From assembly GCA_018715645.1 (NCBI GenBank), contig DVLE01000015.1:1-64000 (forward strand): 64,000 nucleotides of DNA, read 5' to 3'. The DNA comes from Candidatus Merdisoma merdipullorum (GTDB taxonomy: Bacteria > Bacillota > Clostridia > Lachnospirales > Lachnospiraceae). Under the pieces are notes generated by a model. It was not told the DNA's origin, made no database searches, and saw only the letters and a list, made by a program, of their open reading frames with translations. Position numbers and translations under genes: made by a program. This document shows, piece after piece, positions 17,949 through 26,733 of the stretch (positions within the stretch are counted from its first letter, which is position 1; each line of letters begins with the position of its first letter).

Positions 17949-18010
17949 GGACAACTATATCTTGTGGTTGTTAAATTGACAGAAACAAGATGTAGTTGTC
18001 CTTTGCTTTT
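17949..18010 (+). terminator. Terminator after dedA
   Basis: Sixteen-base arms (GGACAACTATATCTTG and CAAGATGTAGTTGTCC) with one wobble pair and a 21-base loop are followed by TTTGCTTTTG. It separates dedA from the division cluster. Confidence 0.65.
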
Positions 18011-18034
18011 GTGCAAAATTCACAGGAAAAGTGC

Positions 18035-18063
18035 TTGATTTTTAAGAAAAATTAAGATATGAT
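18035..18063 (+). promoter_or_regulatory. SigA-type promoter of the division/wall cluster
   Basis: TTGATT (18035-18040), a 17-bp spacer and TATGAT (18058-18063). Transcription would start near 18070, at the edge of the MraZ boxes. Confidence 0.8.
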
Positions 18064-18073
18064 TAATCCATGA

Positions 18074-18098
18074 GTGGTGAAAAGTGGTGGATAGTGGT
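18074..18098 (+). promoter_or_regulatory. MraZ operator: three GTGGT boxes at 10-bp period
   Basis: GTGGT begins at 18074, 18084 and 18094, exactly one helical turn apart, with further GTGGGG copies at 18115 and 18184. MraZ proteins of several bacteria bind such in-phase GTGG(G/T) direct repeats ahead of their own gene. Their position just downstream of the promoter fits autorepression. Confidence 0.8.
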
Positions 18099-18196
18099 TT
18101 CAAAGTAAAGAAAAGTGGGGAAATGGCGACGGGAAAACGCGTGCCGCCGCTGCCCGCCGGAAAAAGCTTTGAGACAGCGAAAGTGGGGTGAACGCC

Positions 18197-18634
18197 ATGT
18201 TCCGGGGCGAATACAACCATACGGTAGACACCAAGGGCAGGCTGATCATTCCTTCCAAGTTTCGGGAGCAGCTCGGTGACGAATGTATTGTCACAAGAGG
18301 ATTGGACGGCTGCCTCTTTGTGTTTCCGCTGAATGAGTGGGAAGCCTATGAGGAGAAGCTGAAAAAGCTTCCGACGACGAACAAGAATGCCCGTGCTTTC
18401 GTGAGATTTCTGACCGCAGGCGCCACCTCCTGCGAGTTTGACAAGCAGGGAAGAATACTGCTTCCTGCGACTTTGCGGAAGTTCGCAGGGATCGAAAAGG
18501 ATGTTATCCTTGCCGGACTCCTGAACCGGATTGAGATCTGGAGCGAGCAGAAGTGGAACGAGAATAACAATTACGAAGAAATCGATATGGATGAGATAGC
18601 AGGACAACTGACGGAGCTTGGACTGGACATCTAG
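18197..18634 (+). CDS. mraZ: Transcriptional regulator MraZ
   Basis: A DNA-binding protein with two AbrB-like swapped-hairpin motifs that controls its own division cluster. It has 145 residues, standard. Seen: MFRGEYNHTVDTKGRLIIPS at the start and the second repeat FDKQGRILLPATLRKFA near 80, each with the DxxGR core. The ATG at 18197 is chosen over an in-frame GTG at 18188 because GTGGGGTG then sits 6 bases upstream. It is the first gene of the cluster, 15 bp before rsmH, with the operator described upstream. Confidence 0.96.
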   Translation: MFRGEYNHTVDTKGRLIIPSKFREQLGDECIVTRGLDGCLFVFPLNEWEAYEEKLKKLPTTNKNARAFVRFLTAGATSCEFDKQGRILLPATLRKFAGIEKDVILAGLLNRIEIWSEQKWNENNNYEEIDMDEIAGQLTELGLDI

Positions 18635-18649
18635 CACAGGGATGGAGAT

Positions 18650-19585
18650 ATGGAATTTTCACATGTATCGGTCTTGCTTGGGGAGACCATAGAGCAGCTT
18701 CATATCAGGCCGGACGGCATTTATGTGGATGGAACCCTGGGCGGCGGCGGACATTCCTACGAGATATGCAGAAGACTTTCCGAAAAGGGGAGGCTTGTTG
18801 GAATCGATCAGGATGCGGATGCCATCGCGGCGGCCGGAAAGCGGCTTGCAGAGTTCCAGGATCGCGTAACCATTGTCCGAAGCAATTACTGCAATATGCG
18901 TCAGGAGCTTGAGAAACTCGGTATTCGCCAGGTAGACGGCATCGTGCTGGATCTGGGCGTATCCTCCTATCAGCTTGACGCCGCAGAGAGGGGCTTTACA
19001 TATCGCGCGGACGCGCCTTTGGACATGCGTATGGATCAGCGTCAGACAAAGACCGCGAAGGACATCGTAAACAGTTATTCAGAAGCCGAGCTCTACCGTA
19101 TCATCCGGGATTACGGAGAGGAGCGCTTTGCCGGGAACATCGCGCGGCATATCGCGGCGGCAAGGGAGAAGAAAACCATAGAGACGACAGGGGAGTTGAG
19201 CGATATTATCCGCGGCGCCATTCCGGCGAGAAACCGCGCGGTCGGCGGACATCCGGCCAAGAGGACCTTTCAGGCGATTCGCATCGAGCTGAATCAGGAG
19301 CTGGAGGTTTTGAGAAATTCCCTGGACGATATGATTGATCTGCTGAATCCGGGCGGAAGAATCTGTGTAATCACCTTTCATTCCCTGGAGGATCGGATCG
19401 TAAAGACTATTTTTAAGACAAATGAAAACCCCTGTACCTGCCCTTCAAACTTTCCTGTGTGTGTGTGTGGTAAAAAACCGAAGGGCAGGACAGTTACCAA
19501 AAAACCGATTCTTCCGGGAGCGGAGGAGCTGGAAAACAATACACGGTCCAAGAGCGCGAAGCTTCGTGTGTTTGAACGGACATAA
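18650..19585 (+). CDS. rsmH: 16S rRNA (cytosine1402-N4)-methyltransferase
   Basis: Methylates N4 of C1402 in the ribosomal P site, using SAM. It has 311 residues, usual length. Seen: the SAM site [14 protein letters not shown] near residue 25, GIDQDADAI near 55, [18 protein letters not shown] near 102, and [15 protein letters not shown] near 205 followed by [12 protein letters not shown]. It starts after GGGATGGAGAT. It is the second gene of the cluster, the usual place. Confidence 0.97.
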   Translation: MEFSHVSVLLGETIEQLHIRPDGIYVDGTLGGGGHSYEICRRLSEKGRLVGIDQDADAIAAAGKRLAEFQDRVTIVRSNYCNMRQELEKLGIRQVDGIVLDLGVSSYQLDAAERGFTYRADAPLDMRMDQRQTKTAKDIVNSYSEAELYRIIRDYGEERFAGNIARHIAAAREKKTIETTGELSDIIRGAIPARNRAVGGHPAKRTFQAIRIELNQELEVLRNSLDDMIDLLNPGGRICVITFHSLEDRIVKTIFKTNENPCTCPSNFPVCVCGKKPKGRTVTKKPILPGAEELENNTRSKSAKLRVFERT

Positions 19586-19605
19586 AAAAGGTCAGGAAAC
19601 GAATT

Positions 19606-20139
19606 ATGGCAGAGATCAGAAGCATTTACACGGACAAAAGAAAAAATGACATCAGAAGAAGGGCAGACTATGTGGAGGGAGCGGCTGTCCGTAAGCTTCA
19701 GACAAGAGAAAACCCTGAGAGAAGGCAAAGGAGACAGCGGCGGGTTCATACCAGCCGCAGAGGAAGCGAGAAGACCCAGAGAATGGGTCTTGGATACGTG
19801 CTTTTTCTGTCTGCGGCCTGCGCGCTTACCTTATGGGTATGCGCGGGATACCTCCAGCTTCAGGCGGACAATACGGCGAGAGTGAAGAATATCGCCTCCC
19901 TGGAGAGTCAGCTTACGGATCTGAAGCAGGAGAATGACGACGAGTATAACCGGGTGGTTACCTCCGTAGATCTGGAAAAGATTCGGGATATTGCGATCAA
20001 TGAGCTGGGGATGGTGTATGCTCAGGAGGATCAGGTAGTTCTGTATGACAGCGAGGGAAGCGATTACGTAAGGCAGTATGCGGATATTCCTGAGGAGGAG
20101 AGCGGACTGAAAGAATTACTGGGCACGATCAGCAGGTGA
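19606..20139 (+). CDS. ftsL: FtsL-like division protein
   Basis: Bitopic septum protein of 177 residues. A basic cytoplasmic region of about 65 residues comes first, then one membrane helix (YVLFLSAACALTLWVCAGYL, about 66-86). An outside coiled coil follows (residues 90-125, ASLESQLTDLKQENDDEYNR), then the DLEKIRDIAINELGM segment typical of FtsL/DivIC. FtsL partners with FtsQ and DivIC and recruits FtsW/PBP to the septum. FtsL is too divergent for a sequence-only proof; position between rsmH and the PBP genes supports the name. It overlaps the next start. Confidence 0.8.
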   Translation: MAEIRSIYTDKRKNDIRRRADYVEGAAVRKLQTRENPERRQRRQRRVHTSRRGSEKTQRMGLGYVLFLSAACALTLWVCAGYLQLQADNTARVKNIASLESQLTDLKQENDDEYNRVVTSVDLEKIRDIAINELGMVYAQEDQVVLYDSEGSDYVRQYADIPEEESGLKELLGTISR

Positions 20140-22355
20140 TGAATTTGAGTAATGAGAGCAGAAAAAAAGCGCACAGAAAGGCGCTGCTGACAAACCGTAT
20201 GAAACGTAAGCTGGCACTATTATTTACGATAATAGTGCTTGCTTTAATTGGAGTAAACGTGCGTCTGGCCTATATCAACAGAACCAACGGAGACAATTAT
20301 ACCAAAAGGGTGCTGGCCCAGCAGGATACGAACAGTACCCTGCTTCCCTACAGACGCGGCGATATTCTCGACAGGAACGGTACCATTCTTGCCACCAGCG
20401 AGAAGGTCTACAACCTGATTCTGGATCCCAGGGTTCTCTCCCAGAATGCGGACGAAGATCCGGAAAAGGACTGTGTGGAGCCGACGCTTCAGGCTCTTTC
20501 AGAATGCTTTGGGCTGGACGCGGCGGAGCTGCGCGCCACCTACAATGACAAGATAGACAGCAGCTACGTGGTTCTTTTGAGACAGCTGACAAAGGATGAG
20601 ATTGCGGATTTCCAGGCTATGCAGGAAGATGAGAAGACCGGAGGAAAGATCAAGGGGGTCTGGTTTGAGGATACCTATATCCGCCGCTATCCTTACGATT
20701 CGCTGGCCTGCCATGTGATCGGCTATACGGTTTCCGGCAATCAGGGACAGACGGGTATCGAGCAGGAATACAGCGATACTTTGAATGGAACGAACGGAAG
20801 GAGCTACAAATATCTGAACGAGGATCTGGAGCAGACTACGCAGGTACACCAGCCTACGGACGGACATACGGTGGTTTCCACGATAGACGCCACATTGCAG
20901 GAGATCGTGGAGAAATATATTGATAAATTTATTGCGGATTACACGAATAAAAATACGGAGGGTCCGGCGGCCAAGAATATCGGCGTTATCATGATGAATC
21001 CCCAGAACGGAGAGATTCTCGCGATGGCCAGCGATATAGATTACGATCTGAATAATCCCCATGATCTGGTGGAGAACGGCTATCTGACGCAGGAAGAAGC
21101 GGACACCATGACGGAGGATGAGCTTTTGGACGCCAGAAACCAGATGTGGAGAAACTTCTGTATCAGCGATGGATATGAGCCCGGTTCTACGGTGAAGCCT
21201 ATGACTGTGGCTGCAGCCCTGGAAACGGGAGCTGTCTCGGATTCATCCACCTTTCTCTGCGACGGCGGACAGGTAGTGGTGCAGGGCCAGCCAAGGATCA
21301 ACTGCTCCAAGACGTCGGGGCATGGTATCATTACTCTGGAGGGAGCTCTGATGTTTTCCTGCAACGACGCTCTGATGCAGATCGGGGCGGATTTGGGAGG
21401 GGAAACTTATCTGAAATACCAGGAAATCTTTAATTTTGGACTGCGGACCAACATCGATCTTCCCGGAGAGGCCAACAATGCTTCCACAGTCTTTAATGAG
21501 GACACGCTGGGCGTGACGGAGCTTGCCACAAGCTCCTTTGGTCAGGGGTACAATACGACCATGATCCAGGTGGCTTCCGCGTTCTCCTCAGTCATCAACG
21601 GAGGCTATTATTATCAGCCCCATGTGGTCAAGAGGATTCTGGACGCGGACGGAGGAACGGTGGAGACTATCAATTCGACGCTGGTGCGCCAGACGGTATC
21701 TGAAAAGACGTCTTCCCTGATTCGGCAGTATCTGTATCATACGATGTACGGAGATACGGATTCCAATGGAAACAATCCTACCGGAAAACGAGCGCGTGTG
21801 GCAGGCTATGCCATGGGCGGAAAGACGGGTACGGCCGAGAAGCTTCCCCGTTCCGCGAAGAAATATCTGGTATCCTTTATCGGCTTCGCTCCGGTGGACA
21901 ATCCCCAGGTGGTCTGCTATGTGGTGGTGGACGAGCCGAATGCGGCAAATTCCCAGGCCCAGGCCAGCAGCAGCTTCGCGCAGGAAATCTTTAAAAATAT
22001 CATGACAGAAGCTATGCCTTACCTGAATATCTATGCGACGGAGGAGATTCCGGCGGATATGCAGGATGAGGTAGACGCTCAGAATGCGGCTGCTGAGGAG
22101 GCTGAGACCGAAGAAGACGGCGAAGGAGAGACGGACGAGGATACGGAGGAACTGCCGGAGGGGACTCTGGTGGATCCGAATACCGGCGAGAGCGTCACGA
22201 TGCCTACAGAAGAGGAGGCCGCCGCCGCGGAGGAGGAGGGAATCCTGGGAGGTATTACCAGTCCGATTCTGCCGGAAGACGGCAGTTCGGAGGGCGATGT
22301 CCCGGAGGACAGCGGCGCGGATGAGAGCGCAGACAGCGGAGGAACAGAAGAATAA
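20139..22355 (+). CDS. Class B penicillin-binding protein with acidic tail (FtsI/PBP2B type)
   Basis: Septal peptidoglycan transpeptidase, 738 residues. There is a basic N-terminus, a single membrane helix (about 27-45), a dimerisation domain starting RRGDILDRNGTILATS near 70, and the transpeptidase with STVK (serine near 350), SCND (near 408) and KTGT near 567. No PASTA domains are seen. Beyond residue 635 is a long Glu/Asp-rich, low-complexity extracellular tail with a second acidic run at the very end, unusual for the family. It partners with FtsW (26734). The ATG at 20139 overlaps the ftsL stop; a GTG lies just ahead at 20136. Confidence 0.9.
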   Translation: MNLSNESRKKAHRKALLTNRMKRKLALLFTIIVLALIGVNVRLAYINRTNGDNYTKRVLAQQDTNSTLLPYRRGDILDRNGTILATSEKVYNLILDPRVLSQNADEDPEKDCVEPTLQALSECFGLDAAELRATYNDKIDSSYVVLLRQLTKDEIADFQAMQEDEKTGGKIKGVWFEDTYIRRYPYDSLACHVIGYTVSGNQGQTGIEQEYSDTLNGTNGRSYKYLNEDLEQTTQVHQPTDGHTVVSTIDATLQEIVEKYIDKFIADYTNKNTEGPAAKNIGVIMMNPQNGEILAMASDIDYDLNNPHDLVENGYLTQEEADTMTEDELLDARNQMWRNFCISDGYEPGSTVKPMTVAAALETGAVSDSSTFLCDGGQVVVQGQPRINCSKTSGHGIITLEGALMFSCNDALMQIGADLGGETYLKYQEIFNFGLRTNIDLPGEANNASTVFNEDTLGVTELATSSFGQGYNTTMIQVASAFSSVINGGYYYQPHVVKRILDADGGTVETINSTLVRQTVSEKTSSLIRQYLYHTMYGDTDSNGNNPTGKRARVAGYAMGGKTGTAEKLPRSAKKYLVSFIGFAPVDNPQVVCYVVVDEPNAANSQAQASSSFAQEIFKNIMTEAMPYLNIYATEEIPADMQDEVDAQNAAAEEAETEEDGEGETDEDTEELPEGTLVDPNTGESVTMPTEEEAAAAEEEGILGGITSPILPEDGSSEGDVPEDSGADESADSGGTEE

Positions 22356-22359
22356 AACA

Positions 22360-22404
22360 AAAAGCCCCATAATAGGTTATAATAAACCATTTATGGGGTT
22401 TTTT
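22360..22404 (+). terminator. Terminator-like hairpin overlapping the next ribosome site
   Basis: AAAAGCCCCATAA (22360-22372) pairs with TTATGGGGTTTTT (22391-22403) with one wobble, and a small GGTT/AACC hairpin lies in the loop. The T-run abuts the ATG at 22405. The GGGG that would bind the ribosome for the second PBP is in the 3' arm, so the structure could both stop transcription and hide the start. Confidence 0.7.
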
Positions 22405-24159
22405 ATGAATCCGAAATGCAAAACCTATAACCGAAAAAAAATCATGGTCGTGTTCTTTGTGTGCTTTCTGGCGCTGGCAGGACTGGTGGCGCGCCTTGTT
22501 CAGCTTATGATCTTCGAGTCGGAATATTACCAGGAACTGGCGGAAGACCTCCATGAGCGTGAGCGCAGTATTAAAGCCGCGCGGGGAAAGATCGTCGACG
22601 CCTCCGGCACGGTCCTGGCGACAAACCGGACAGTCTGTACTATTTCCGTCGTTCACAGCCAGATTGAGGAGCCGGAAAAGGTTATTGAAGTTTTAAGCCG
22701 CGAGCTGGAGATGTCGGAGGAGACGGTCCGGGAGAGAGTAGAAAAATACAGCTCCATTGAACGGATCAAGACCAATGTGGAAAAAGAAGTAGGGGACCGG
22801 ATCCGCGCTTATGAGCTGGCCGGCGTAAAGGTGGATGAAGATTTTAAAAGATATTATCCCTACGGCAGCCTTGCCTCAAAGGTCCTGGGCTTTACGGGAA
22901 GCGACAATCAGGGGATCATAGGGCTTGAGGTGGTATATGACGAATATCTGCAGGGAATCGACGGGACCATCCTCACAGAGACCGACGCGCGTGGGGTGGA
23001 GATCGCTGACGCAGGGGAAGAGAGGGTAGAACCCGTTCCCGGCAGCGACCTCTATGTGAGTCTGGATTACAATATTCAGCTCTACGCCCAGCAGGCGGCG
23101 CTGAAGGTACTGGAAGAAAAGCAGGCCACTTATGTGTCCATTCTGGTTATGAATCCGAAAAACGGGGAAATCTATGCCTGTGTCAATGTGCCGGAGTTTG
23201 ATCTGAACGATCCCTTTACACTGAATACGGATGTGGACACCAGCGGGCTTTCCGAACAGGAGGTTCAGGATCTTCTGAATCAGATGTGGAGAAACCAGAG
23301 CGTCAACGACACCTACGAGCCGGGATCTACGTTTAAGACTGTTACGGCTGCGGCTGCTCTGGAAAAGGGAGTGGTTTCCCTTACCGATACCTTCAGCTGT
23401 CCGGGCTTTCGTATGGTGGAGGACAGAAGGATCCGCTGCCATAAGGTGGGCGGACATGGGACGGAGACCTTTGTGCAGGCGATTATGAATTCCTGTAACC
23501 CTGTGTTCATCGACATCGGTCAGAGAATCGGCGTGGAGGACTTCTATGGCTATTTTCAGAAGTTTGGATTATTGTCCAAAACAGGCATCGATATTCCCGG
23601 AGAAGCGTCTACGATCATGCACAAAATGGAAAATATCGGGGCGGTGGAGCTTGCGACCATTTCCTTTGGCCAGTCTTTCCAGATTACGCCGATTCAGCTT
23701 GCCACCACGATCAGCTCTATCATAAACGGCGGAACCCGCGTGACGCCTCATTTCGGCGTGGAGATCCGCAGCAGCGAAGGGGAGCTTTTAAAGAGATTCC
23801 GCTATGAGACGACGGAGGGAATCGTCTCGAAGGAGACGTCGGAAACCATGCGCTATCTTTTGGAAAAGGTCGTATCTGAGGGAGGCGGAAACAAAGCGTA
23901 TATCGAGGGCTACCGGATCGGAGGAAAGACGGCTACCTCCCAGACGCTTCCCCGCGGAACGAATAAATACATTTCTTCCTTTGTGGGCTTTGCCCCGGCG
24001 GATGATCCGCAGGTGCTCGCCATGTGCATCATCCATAATCCTCAGGGCGTCTACTATGGGGGAACCATAGCGGCCCCGGTGATCCGGGACATTTTTGAGA
24101 ACATACTCCCTTATCTGGGAATCGAAAGACAAAAGAGCGCGGAGCAGACGGAATCTTAA
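22405..24159 (+). CDS. Second class B penicillin-binding protein (SpoVD/PBP2B type), KTA box
   Basis: Membrane-anchored transpeptidase of 584 residues, arranged like SpoVD but without a PASTA tail. Seen: an N-terminal helix (about 14-36), the dimerisation motif ARGKIVDASGTVLATN near 60, STFK with serine near 308, and SCNP near 365. At the third box it has G-G-K-T-A-T (Lys near 508) instead of the near-universal KTG. A catalytic triad is otherwise intact, so activity may be retained or altered. The ATG at 22405 follows GGGG by 6 bases; an in-frame ATG at 22393 is inside the hairpin. A sporulation-specific role is suggested only by family and order. Confidence 0.88.
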   Translation: MNPKCKTYNRKKIMVVFFVCFLALAGLVARLVQLMIFESEYYQELAEDLHERERSIKAARGKIVDASGTVLATNRTVCTISVVHSQIEEPEKVIEVLSRELEMSEETVRERVEKYSSIERIKTNVEKEVGDRIRAYELAGVKVDEDFKRYYPYGSLASKVLGFTGSDNQGIIGLEVVYDEYLQGIDGTILTETDARGVEIADAGEERVEPVPGSDLYVSLDYNIQLYAQQAALKVLEEKQATYVSILVMNPKNGEIYACVNVPEFDLNDPFTLNTDVDTSGLSEQEVQDLLNQMWRNQSVNDTYEPGSTFKTVTAAAALEKGVVSLTDTFSCPGFRMVEDRRIRCHKVGGHGTETFVQAIMNSCNPVFIDIGQRIGVEDFYGYFQKFGLLSKTGIDIPGEASTIMHKMENIGAVELATISFGQSFQITPIQLATTISSIINGGTRVTPHFGVEIRSSEGELLKRFRYETTEGIVSKETSETMRYLLEKVVSEGGGNKAYIEGYRIGGKTATSQTLPRGTNKYISSFVGFAPADDPQVLAMCIIHNPQGVYYGGTIAAPVIRDIFENILPYLGIERQKSAEQTES

Positions 24160-24315
24160 AATAGCCGCAGAAAGACGGTCTTGGGGTTGCGCGAAAAAAG
24201 GAAAAGGCTTATAATGCTCATGGACCTGGGGAATGGAAGCCTGTGGGAGAACCGGGCTCATTTGCCATCTGAGGACAGAGAGTCCGGGGAGAAAGAACTT
24301 GAGAGGTAAATGATT

Positions 24316-25272
24316 ATGGATTATACGATGATACTGCCGATACTGATTTCCTTTGCTGTCAGCGCCGCGCTGGGGCCGATTGTGATTCCGCTGCTGCGCA
24401 GGCTGAAGTTTGGCCAGACGGAGAGAGACGACGGACCGAAGAGCCATCTCAAAAAGACAGGTACGCCTACTATGGGCGGTCTGATGATTCTTGCGGGGAT
24501 AGTGATCACTTCATTAATTTACGTGAAGGATTATCCCCAGATCATTCCGGTTCTGTTTGTGACGGCAGGTTTTGGAATCATCGGATTCCTGGATGATTAT
24601 ATTAAAATTATGCTGCACCGTTCCGAAGGACTGACTCCCTGGCAGAAGATGCTGGGACAGTTCCTGGTGACAGGAATTTTCGTGGTCTATTACTACAATC
24701 TCCGGGGCGGAGATATGGCGATGCTGATTCCGTTTATGCCGGGACATTATCTGCATCTTGGCTGGCTGGCGGTTCCCGTGGCCTTTCTGGCGATTATCGG
24801 AACGGTCAACGGAGCGAACTTTACGGACGGCCTGGATGGCCTGGTTTCCAGCGTGACGGTGCTGATCGCCACCTTCTTTTCCGTGGTAGCCATCGGAACT
24901 CAGAGCGGTCTTCATCCGATCACCTGCGCCGTGGTGGGAAGCCTTATGGGCTTTCTGCTGTTCAATGTCTATCCGGCAAGCGTGTTTATGGGAGATACGG
25001 GTTCTCTTGCGCTGGGAGGCTTTGTGGCCTCCACGGCTTATATGATGGATATGCCGATTTTTATTCTGATTGTGGCCCTGGTATACTGGGTGGAGATTCT
25101 CTCCGTCATCATTCAGGTGAGCTATTTCAAGCTGAGCGGCGGAAAGCGGATCTTCCGCATGGCGCCGATCCATCATCATTTTGAACTTTGCGGCTGGTCG
25201 GAGACAAGAGTGGTGGCCGTATTTTCCATTGTGACCGCCATCCTTTGCCTGGTGGGGATCATGGCCTTATAA
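24316..25272 (+). CDS. mraY: Phospho-N-acetylmuramoyl-pentapeptide transferase
   Basis: Integral membrane enzyme that joins UDP-MurNAc-pentapeptide to undecaprenyl phosphate, making lipid I. It has 318 residues and about ten helices. Seen: DDGPKSHLKKTGTPTMGG near 38, GFLDDYIK near 91, NFTDGLDGL near 170, VFMGDTGSLALGG near 225, and the HHHFEL loop near 290. AGAGG lies 9 bases before the ATG at 24316 but only 3 before the one at 24310. It acts on the lipid carrier made by uppS in this window. Confidence 0.96.
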   Translation: MDYTMILPILISFAVSAALGPIVIPLLRRLKFGQTERDDGPKSHLKKTGTPTMGGLMILAGIVITSLIYVKDYPQIIPVLFVTAGFGIIGFLDDYIKIMLHRSEGLTPWQKMLGQFLVTGIFVVYYYNLRGGDMAMLIPFMPGHYLHLGWLAVPVAFLAIIGTVNGANFTDGLDGLVSSVTVLIATFFSVVAIGTQSGLHPITCAVVGSLMGFLLFNVYPASVFMGDTGSLALGGFVASTAYMMDMPIFILIVALVYWVEILSVIIQVSYFKLSGGKRIFRMAPIHHHFELCGWSETRVVAVFSIVTAILCLVGIMAL

Positions 25273-25307
25273 AAGCAACCAAGAGAACATAACGGAGGAA
25301 CTCCAAG

Positions 25308-26675
25308 ATGGGAACAGATATGACAGATAAGAAAATTTTAGTGATAGGAAGCGGAGTGAGCGGCGTCGGCGCCGTAGATCTTCTGGAGAAGGCAGGAACC
25401 GCGCCTGTGCTTTATGACAGCAATGACAGGCTGACGGAAGCGCAGGTCAGAGAGCGGCTTCCCAGGGGCAGCCGGACACGGATTATACTCGGAGAGCTGC
25501 CGGAGGAGATAAAAAAAGAAACGGAATTGGTGATTTTAAGTCCCGGCGTTCCCGTAGATCTTCCGCTGGTGGAGGACATGCGCAGGAACGGCGCGAGGAT
25601 CTGGGGCGAGGTGGAACTGGCCTTTCATTTTGGAAAAGGCCGGGTGGCCGCTATTACAGGCACGAACGGAAAGACGACGACGACGACGCTGGTGGGAGAG
25701 ATTCTGAAAAGCTGGTTTCCGGAGGTGTTTGTGGTAGGTAATATCGGAAGGGCCTATACGGAGGAAGCTCTTCAGATGACAGAGAAAAGCGTTACGGCGG
25801 CGGAGATCAGCAGTTTCCAGTTGGAGACGATCGAGAGTTTTCGCCCGAAGGTGAGCGCGATCCTGAATATTACCCCAGATCATCTGGATCGGCATCACAC
25901 GATGGAATGTTATATCCGCACCAAGGAGCTGATCGCCAAAAATCAGGATGAGACGGACACCTGCGTACTCAATTATGACGATGAGGAAACCCGCAGCTTT
26001 GGGGAGCGGGTGAAAGCTTCGGTTCTGTATTTCAGCCGGGAGCATATACTGGATCAGGGCGTGTTTCTGGATGGAACCGCCATTGTTTACTGTGACGACG
26101 CGATACGTACCAAGATCTGTGATGTGAGCGAGCTGAAGCTTCTGGGTGTACACAATTATGAAAACGTCATGGCAGCCATCGCCATTGGCGCAGCCATGGG
26201 CGTTCCCCTGCCGAACATCCGCCGGACCGTCGTAAACTTTACGGCTGTGGAGCACAGAATTGAATTTGTGGCCGAGAAACGGGGCGTCGCCTATTACAAT
26301 GATTCCAAGGGGACGAACACCGATGCCTCGATAAAGGCGGTTCAGGCCATGAACCGGCCCACGATACTGATCGGAGGAGGCTACGACAAGCATGTGTCCT
26401 TCGACGACTGGATCGAGAGTTTTGGAGATAAGGTGAAGTGGCTGGTGCTTCTGGGGCAGACGGCCGGACAGATCGCGGAGACGGCCAGAAGGCACGGATT
26501 TACGAATCTGGTCTTTGCAGAGAGTCTTGAGGAGGCTGTCCGGATCTGTGAGGAGAAGGCCCAGGCAGGAGACGCCGTGCTTTTATCTCCGGCCTGCGCA
26601 AGCTGGGGTATGTTTGACAATTACGAGCAGAGAGGAAACCTGTTTAAAAAGTACGTCCGCGAACTTTCAGATTAA
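25308..26675 (+). CDS. murD: UDP-N-acetylmuramoylalanine-D-glutamate ligase
   Basis: ATP-dependent cytoplasmic ligase adding D-Glu to UDP-MurNAc-L-Ala. It has 455 residues. Seen: an N-terminal UDP-binding Rossmann domain (VIGSGVSGVGAVDLLEKAG), the ATP loop GTNGKTTTTTLVGE near 119, NITPDHLDRHHTMECY near 187, and VAYYNDSKGTNTDASIKAV near 325. GGAGGA lies 8 bases before the ATG. It stands between mraY and ftsW as usual. No murC, murE, murF or murG is in this window. Confidence 0.97.
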   Translation: MGTDMTDKKILVIGSGVSGVGAVDLLEKAGTAPVLYDSNDRLTEAQVRERLPRGSRTRIILGELPEEIKKETELVILSPGVPVDLPLVEDMRRNGARIWGEVELAFHFGKGRVAAITGTNGKTTTTTLVGEILKSWFPEVFVVGNIGRAYTEEALQMTEKSVTAAEISSFQLETIESFRPKVSAILNITPDHLDRHHTMECYIRTKELIAKNQDETDTCVLNYDDEETRSFGERVKASVLYFSREHILDQGVFLDGTAIVYCDDAIRTKICDVSELKLLGVHNYENVMAAIAIGAAMGVPLPNIRRTVVNFTAVEHRIEFVAEKRGVAYYNDSKGTNTDASIKAVQAMNRPTILIGGGYDKHVSFDDWIESFGDKVKWLVLLGQTAGQIAETARRHGFTNLVFAESLEEAVRICEEKAQAGDAVLLSPACASWGMFDNYEQRGNLFKKYVRELSD

Positions 26676-26733
26676 AGAAAGAGACGGAGGCTGCAGTTGA
26701 CCGCTGGGAAAGCAGCCTCGGAACGGAGGGTAT

